Shown: positions 56,811-64,000 of the stretch, piece by piece
Layout of the letters: the number at the start of each line of letters is the position of its first letter
How positions within the stretch are numbered: position 1 is the first letter of the stretch
Assembly (NCBI GenBank): GCA_964019165.1
Contig: OZ025282.1
Coordinates: 11,730,229 to 11,794,228, forward strand
Reading direction: 5' to 3'
DNA from: Mastigias papua
Lineage: Eukaryota > Cnidaria > Scyphozoa > Rhizostomeae > Mastigiidae
Length of the DNA stretch: 64,000 bases
Notes under the pieces: generated by a model
Told to the model about the DNA's origin: nothing
The model's database searches: none
Seen by the model: the letters and a program-made list of their open reading frames with translations, nothing else
Position numbers and translations under genes: made by a program

Positions 56811-59800
56811 ACTATCAGTGATAATACCGTTTGGCCATCATACACCTATCCATTCTTGTTGTCTAACTCTATGAATATAGAGGTTATTTAGACAAAAAAT
56901 ATGAGCAATGACAGTATATCCATATTCTGCCGTATGCTAGTTCTTCAGTGCAAGTCGGGGAAACACATGGACTAAATGCCGTTTAAATGTTGAGTTGCAG
57001 TGATATGAACGGTTTAGTAATAGTTTCCAACTGGGATTAGCATTAGATCTCGTTATTACACTCTGTAGAGATATTAAGGCCCTACAAGGTGCAAAACTGA
57101 CATTACTGTCCACATGCCAATTATTAGTTCAAAGACAAGTTTATGGAGGGTAAGGCATAATCTAAGCGAATATCTACAATGAAACTATCATTGATAATAC
57201 CGTTTGGCCATCATACACCTATCCATTCGTGTATTCTTACTCTATGGATATATACGTAACTTAGGCCAAATATGAGCAATGACAGTATATGCATATACTG
57301 CCGTATGCTCGTACTTCAGTGCAAGTCGGGGACACACATGGACTAAATGCCGTTTAAATGTTGAGTTGCAGTGATATGAACGGTTTAGTAATAGTTTCAA
57401 ACTGAGATTAGCATTAGATCTCGTTAATACACTCTGTAGAGCTATTACGGCTTTACAAGTTGCAAAACTGACATTACTGTGCACATACGAATTATTAGTT
57501 CAAAGACAAGGTGTTGGAGTTTAAGGCATAATCTAAACGCATATCTACCATGAAACTATCAGTGATAATACCGTTTGGCCATCATACACCTATCCATTCT
57601 TGTTGTCTAACTCTATGCATATAGAGGTTATTTAGGCCAAATATGAGCAAAGACAGTATATGCATATATTGCCGTATACTCGTACTTCAACGCATGTCGG
57701 CGATACACATGGACTACATGCCGTTTACATGTTGAGATGCAGTGATATGAACGGTTTAATAAAAGATTCCAACTGAGATTAGCATTAGTTCTCGCTATTA
57801 CACTCTGTAGAGCTATAAAGGCCTTACACGTTGCAAAACTGACATTACTGTGCACATACTAATTATTAGTTCAAAGACAAGTTTATGGATGGTAAGGCAT
57901 AATCTAACCGCATATCTACAATGAAACTATCATTGATAATACCGTTTGGCCATCATACACCTATCCATTCTTGTTTTCTAACTCTATGCATATATACGTA
58001 ACTTTTGCCAAATATGAGCAATGACAGTATATGCATATACTGCCATATGCTCGTACTTCAGTGCAAGTCGGGGAAACACATGGACTAAATGCCGTTTAAA
58101 TGTTGAGTTGCAGTGATATGAACGGTTTAGTAATAGTTTCAAACTGAGATTAGCATTAGATCTCGTTAATACACTCTGTAGAGCTATTACGGCTTTACAA
58201 GTTGCAAAACTGACATTACTGTGCACATACGAATTATTAGTTCAAAGACAAGTTTTTGGAGATTAAGGCATAATCTAAACGCATATCTACCATGAAAGTA
58301 TCAGTGATAATACCGTTTGGCCATCATACACCTATCCATTCTTGTTTTCTAACTCTATGCATATATAGGTTATTTAGGACAAAAATATGAGCAATGACAG
58401 TATATGCATATACTGCCGTATGCTCGTACTTCAGTGCAATTCTGGAAAACACATGGACTAAATGCCGTTTAAATGTTGAGTTGCAGTGATATGAACGGTT
58501 TAGTAATGGTTTCCAACTGAGATTGTCATTAGTTCTCGTTATTAGACTCACTAGAGCTATTACGGCTTTACAAGTTGCAAAACTGACATTACTGTGCACA
58601 TACGATTTATTAGTTCAAAGACAAGTGTAAGGAGGTTAAGGCATAATCTAAACGCATATCTACAATGAAACTATCATTGATAATACCGTTTGGCCATCAT
58701 ACACCTATCCATTCGTGTATTCCTACTCTATGGATATATACGTAACTTAGGCCAAATATGAGCAATGACAGTATATGCATATACTGCCGTATGCTCGTAC
58801 TTCAGTGCAAGTCGGGGAAACACATGGAGTAAATGCCGTTTAAATGTTGAGTTGCAGTGATATGAACGGTTTAGTAATAGCTTCCAACTGAGATTGTCAT
58901 TAGTTCTCGTTATTACACTCACTAGAGCTATTACGGCTTTACAAGTTGCAAAACTGACATTACTGTGCACATACGATTTATTAGTTCAAAGACAAGTGTA
59001 AGGAGGTTAAGGCATAATCTAAACGCATATCTACCATGAAGTTATCAGTGATAATACCGTTTGGCCATCATACACCTATCCATTCTTGTTGTCTAACTCT
59101 ATGCATATAGAGGTTATTTAGGCCAAATATGAGCAATGACAGTGTATGCATATATTGCCGTATACTCGTACTTCAGTGCAAATCGGGGAAACACATGGAC
59201 TAAATGCCGTTTAAATGTTGAGTTGCAGTAATATGAACGGTTTAATAATAGATTCCAACTGAGATTAGAATTAGTTCTCGCTATTACACTCTGTAGTGCT
59301 ATAAAGGCCTTACACGTTGCAAAACTGACATTACTGTCCACTTGCCAATTATTAGTTCAAAGACAAGTTTATGGAGGGTAAGGCATAATCTACACGAATA
59401 TCTACCATGAAACTATCATTGATAATACCGTTTGGCTATCATAGACCTATCCATTCGTGTATTCTTACTCTATGGATATATACGTAACTTAGGCCATATA
59501 TGAGCAATGACAGTATATGCATATACTGCCATATGCTCGTACTTCAGTGCAAGTCGGGGAACCACATGGACTAAATGCCGTTTAAATGTTGAGTTGCAGT
59601 GATATGAACGGTTTAGTAATAGTTTCCAACTGAGATTAGCATTAGGTCTCGTTATTAGACTCTGTAGAGCTATTACGGCATTACAAGTTGCAAAACTGAC
59701 ATTACTGTGCACATACGAATTATTAGTTTAAAAACAAGTTTAAGGAGGTTAAGGCATAATCTAAACGCATATATACTATGAAGCTATCATTGATAACACC

Positions 59801-62800
59801 GTTTGGCCGTCATACACCTATCCATTCTTGTTTTCTAACTCTATGCATATATAGGTTATTTAGGCCAAATATGAGCAATGACAGTATATGCATATACTGC
59901 CGTATGCCCGTACTTCAGTGCAAGTCGGGGAAACACATGGACTAAATGCCGTTTAAATGTTGAGTTGCAGTGATATGAACGGTTTAGTAATAGTTTCAAA
60001 CTGAGATTAGCATTAGATCTCGTTAATACACTCTGTAGACCTATTATGACTTTATATGTTGGAAAACTGACATTACTGTGCACATACGAATTATTAGTTC
60101 AACGACAAGTTTAAGGAGGTTAAGGCATAATCTAAACGCATATCTACCATGAAGTTATCATTGATAATACCGTTTGGCCATCATACACCTATCCATTCGG
60201 GTAGTCTTACTCTATGGATATATACGTTACTTAGGCCAAATATGAGCAATGACAGTGTATTCAAATACTGCCGTATGCTCGTACTTCATTGCAAGTCGGG
60301 GAAATACATGGACTACATGCCGTTTAAATGTTGAGTTGCAGTGATATGAACGGTTTAGTAATAGTTTCCAACTGAGATTAGCATTAGTTCTCGTTATTAG
60401 ACTCTGTAGAGCTATTAAGGCATTACAATTTGCAAAACTGACATTACTGTGCACATACGAATTATTAGTTTAAAGACAAGTTTAAGGAGGTTAAGGCATA
60501 ATCTAAACTCATATCTACTATGAAACTTTCAGTGATAATACCGTTTGGCCATCATACACCTATCCATTCTTGATTTCTTACTCTATGCATATATAGGTTA
60601 TTTAGGACAAAAATATGAGCAATGACAGTATATGCATATACTGCCGTATGCTCGTACTTCAGTGCAATTCTGGAAAACACATGGACTAAATGCCGTTTAA
60701 ATGTTGAGTTGCAGTGATATGAACGGCTTAGTAATAGTTTCCAACTGAGATTAGCATTAGATCTCGTTAATACACTCTGTAGAGCTATTACGGCTTTAAA
60801 AGTTGCAAAATTGACATTACTGTGCACATACGAATTATTAGTTCAAAGACTAGTTTAAGGAGGTTAAGGTATAATCTAATCGCATATCTACCATGAAACT
60901 ATCGGTGATAATACCGTTTGGACATCATACACCTATCCATTCTTGTTTTCTATCTCTTTGCATATATAGGTTATTAAGGCCACATATGAGCAATAACAGT
61001 AGATCGATATACTGCCGTATGCTCGTACTTCAGTGCATGTCGGGGAAACACATGGACTAAATGCCGTTTAAATGTTGAGTTGCAGTGATATGAACGGTTT
61101 AGTAATAGTTTCCAACTGAGATTAGCATTAGTTCTCGTTATTACACTCACTAGAGCTTTTACGGCTTTACAAGTTGCAAAACTGTAATACTGTGCACATA
61201 CGACTTATTAGTTCAACGACAAGTTTAAGGAGGTTAAGGCATAATCTAAACGCATATCTACCATGAAGTTATCAGTGATAATACCGTTTGGCTATCATAC
61301 ACCTATCTATTCGTGTATTCTTACTCTATGGATATATAAGTTACTTAGGCCAAATATGAGCAATTACGGTATATGCTTATACTGCCGTATGCTCGTACTT
61401 CAGTGAAAGTCGGGGACACACATGGACTAAATGCCGTTTAAATGTAGTGATATGAACGGCTTAGTAATAGTTTCCAACTGAGATTAGTATTAGATGTCGT
61501 TATTACACTCTTTAGAGCTATAAACGCCTTACAAGTTGCAAAACTGACATTACTGTGCACATACGAATTATTAGTTCAAAGACAAGTTTTAGGAGATTAA
61601 GGCATAATCTAAACGCATATCTACCATGAAACTTTCAGTGATAATATCGTTTGGCCATCATACACCTATCCATTCTTGTTTTCTAACTCTATGCATGTAT
61701 AGGTTATTTAGGCGAAATATGAGCAATGACAGTATATGCATATACTGCCTTATGCCCGTACTTCAGTGCATGTCGGGGAAACACATGGACTAAATGCCGT
61801 TTAAATGTTGAGTTGCAGTGATATGAACGGTTTAGTAATAGTTTCAAACTGAGATTAGCATTAGATCTCGTTAATACACTCTGTAGACCTATTATGACTT
61901 TACAAGTTGCAAAACTGACATTACTGTGCACATACGAATTATTAGTTCAAAGACAAGTTTAAGGAGATTAAGGCATAATCTAAACGCATATCTACCATGA
62001 AACTTTCAGCGATACTACCGTTTGGCCATCATACACCTATCCATTCTTGTTTTCTAACTCTATGCATATATACGTAACTTAGGCCAAATATGAGCAATGA
62101 CAGTATATGCATATACTGCCGTATGCTCGTACTTCAGTGCAAGTCGGGGAAACACATGGACTAAATGCCATTTAAATGTTGAGTTGCAGTGATATGAACG
62201 GTTTAGTAATAGTTTCAAACTGAGATTAGCATTAGTTCTCGTTATTACACTCTGTAGAGCTATTACGGCTGTATAAGTTGGAAAACTGACATTACTGTGC
62301 ACATACGAATTATTAGTTCAAAGACAAGTTTTAGGAGATTAAGGCATAATCTAAACGCATATCTACAATGAAACTTTCAGTGATAATACCGTTTGGCCAT
62401 CATACACCTATCCATTCTTGTTTTCTAACTCTATGCATGTATAGGTTATTTAGGCGAAATATGAGCAATGACAGTATATGCATATACTGCCGTATGCCCG
62501 TACTTCAGTGCAAGTCGGGGAAACACATGGACTAAATGCCGTTTAAATGTTGAGTTGCAGTGATATGAACGGTTTAGTAATAGTTTCCAACTGAGATTAG
62601 CATTAGATCTCGTTATTACACTCTGTAGACCTATTATGACTTTACAAGTTGCAAAACTGACATTACTGTGCACATACGAATTATTAGTTTAAAGACAAGT
62701 TTATGGAGGGTAAGGCATAATCTAAACGCATATCTACAATGAAACTATCATTGATAATACCGTTTGGCCATCATACACCTATCCATTCTTGTTTTCTAAT

Positions 62801-64000
62801 TCTATGCATATATAGGTTAGTTAGGCCAAATATGAGCAATGACAGTATATGCATATACTGCCGTATGCTCGTACTTCAGTGCAAGTCGGGGACACACATG
62901 GACTAAATGCCGTTTATATGTTGAGTTGCAGTGATATGAAAGGTTTAGTAATAGTGTCCAACTGAGGTTTGCATTAGTTCTCGTTATTACACTCACTAGA
63001 GCTATAAAGGCCTTACACTTTGAAAAACCATACATTACTGTGCACTTACCAATTAGTAGTTCAAAGACAAGTGTAAGGAGGTTAAGGCATAATCTAAACG
63101 CATATCTACCGTGAAACTATCTTTGATAATACCGTTTGGCCATCATACACCTATCCATTGCTGTGTTCTAATTCTATGCATATATAGCATATTTAGGCCA
63201 CATATGATCAATGACAGTATATGCATATACTGCCCTATGCTCGTACTTCAGTGCACGTCGGGGAAACACATGGACTAAATGCCGTTTACATATTGAGTTG
63301 CAGTGATATGAACGGTTTAGTAATAGTTTCCAACTGAGATTAGCATTAGGTCTCATTATTAGACTCTGTAGAGCTATTACGGCATTACAAGTTGCAAAAC
63401 TGACATTACTGTGCACATACGAATTATTAGTTTAAAAACAAGTTTAAGGAGGTTAAGGCATAATCTAAACGCATATATACTATGAAGCTATCATTGATAA
63501 CACCGTTTGGCCGTCATACACCTATCCATTCTTGTTTTCTAACTCTATGCATATATAGGTTATTTAGGCCAAATATGAGCAATGACAGTATATGCATATA
63601 CTGCCGTATGCCCGTACTTCAGTGCAAGTCGGGGAAACACATGGACTAAATGCCGTTTAAATGTTGAGTTGCAGTGATATGAACGGTTTAGTAATAGTTT
63701 CCAACTGAGATTAGCATTAGATCTCGTTAATACACTCTGTAGACCTATTATGACTTTACAAGTTGCAAAACTGACATTACTGTGCACATACGAATTATTA
63801 GTTCAAAGACAAGTTTAAGGAGATTAAGGCATAATCTAAACGCATATCTACCATGAAGTTATCATTGATAATACCGTTTGGCCATCATACACCTATCCAT
63901 TCGGGTAGTCTTACTCTATGGATATATACGTTACTTAGGCCAAATATGAGCAATGACAGTGTATTCAAATACTGCCGTATGCTCGTACTTCATTGCAAGT
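56803..64000. repeat. 371-bp satellite array, right block (continues past the window)
   Basis: About 19 monomers of ~371 bp, more homogeneous than the left block. Two unit types alternate over much of the stretch: one with CTATGGATATATACGTAACT, the other with CTATGCATATATAGGTTATT, giving a 742-bp dimer; some units carry GGTTATTTAGGACAAAAATA. A longer period of 3704 bp links 59.5-60.3 kb to 63.2-64.0 kb. A minus frame of 72-91 codons is open in most units; its repetition follows from monomer similarity. Confidence 0.95.

Noticed and set aside
56369..56845. 158-codon minus ORF inside and beyond the second hAT
   Set aside because: It crosses the transposon end into satellite DNA and contains no hAT transposase motif; probably chance.

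Overview
This is eukaryotic, animal-type genomic DNA. It has spliced coding sequence, APE- and RLE-type LINEs, hAT, Harbinger-like, pogo-like and ISL2EU-like DNA transposons, long simple repeats and a large satellite array; nothing bacterial is seen. The mixture (CR1-type LINE with an esterase ORF1, LINE ORF2 with a 2A-like motif, a THAP plus SAP/SWIM element, a ZMYM-like hAT) fits a marine invertebrate such as a cnidarian. That is inference; no host gene identifies the species.

Layout. 1-3990 (minus): nearly complete CR1-like LINE, its 3' end cut by the window edge. 3990-12480: mostly unannotated, with two or three phase-compatible exon-like segments on the minus strand (7.4-11.5 kb), a degraded LINE tail and a 276-bp TA-flanked MITE. 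12480-19600: layered old insertions. A LINE is split by a Harbinger-like element that itself holds another LINE tail; then come a second LINE tail, a pogo-like deletion derivative inside a decayed ORF, and a dispersed repeat whose short TA run has expanded in one copy. 20280-23353: a hAT transposon with a readable, spliced transposase gene. 23366-27110: an ISL2EU-like element with long inverted ends, a THAP remnant and a SAP/SWIM-type gene remnant, around a pentamer array. 27430-31770: pentamer microsatellite, two head-to-head LINE fragments and an R2-like LINE fragment. 34328-39767 (minus): a LINE with coiled-coil ORF1 and a long APE-RT ORF2 that starts with a hydrophobic leader and a 2A-like motif and is broken by only one stop codon.

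43254 to the window end: an array of a ~371-bp satellite, about 40 copies in three blocks. It is interrupted by a 3.1-kb segment bracketed by two direct MITE copies (containing a symmetric six-motif foldback and a long TA run) and by a 2.8-kb non-autonomous hAT with a perfect 8-bp target duplication. Near the right end the array has a higher-order period of 3704 bp (10 monomers).

The genes do not form a host pathway. They are mobile-element replication modules (RNA-binding/esterase ORF1, endonuclease plus reverse transcriptase ORF2, DDE transposases) at different stages of decay. The most notable observations are the 2A-like N-terminus, the composite MITE-bounded insertion, the foldback motif array, the satellite higher-order structure and the possible split host gene.
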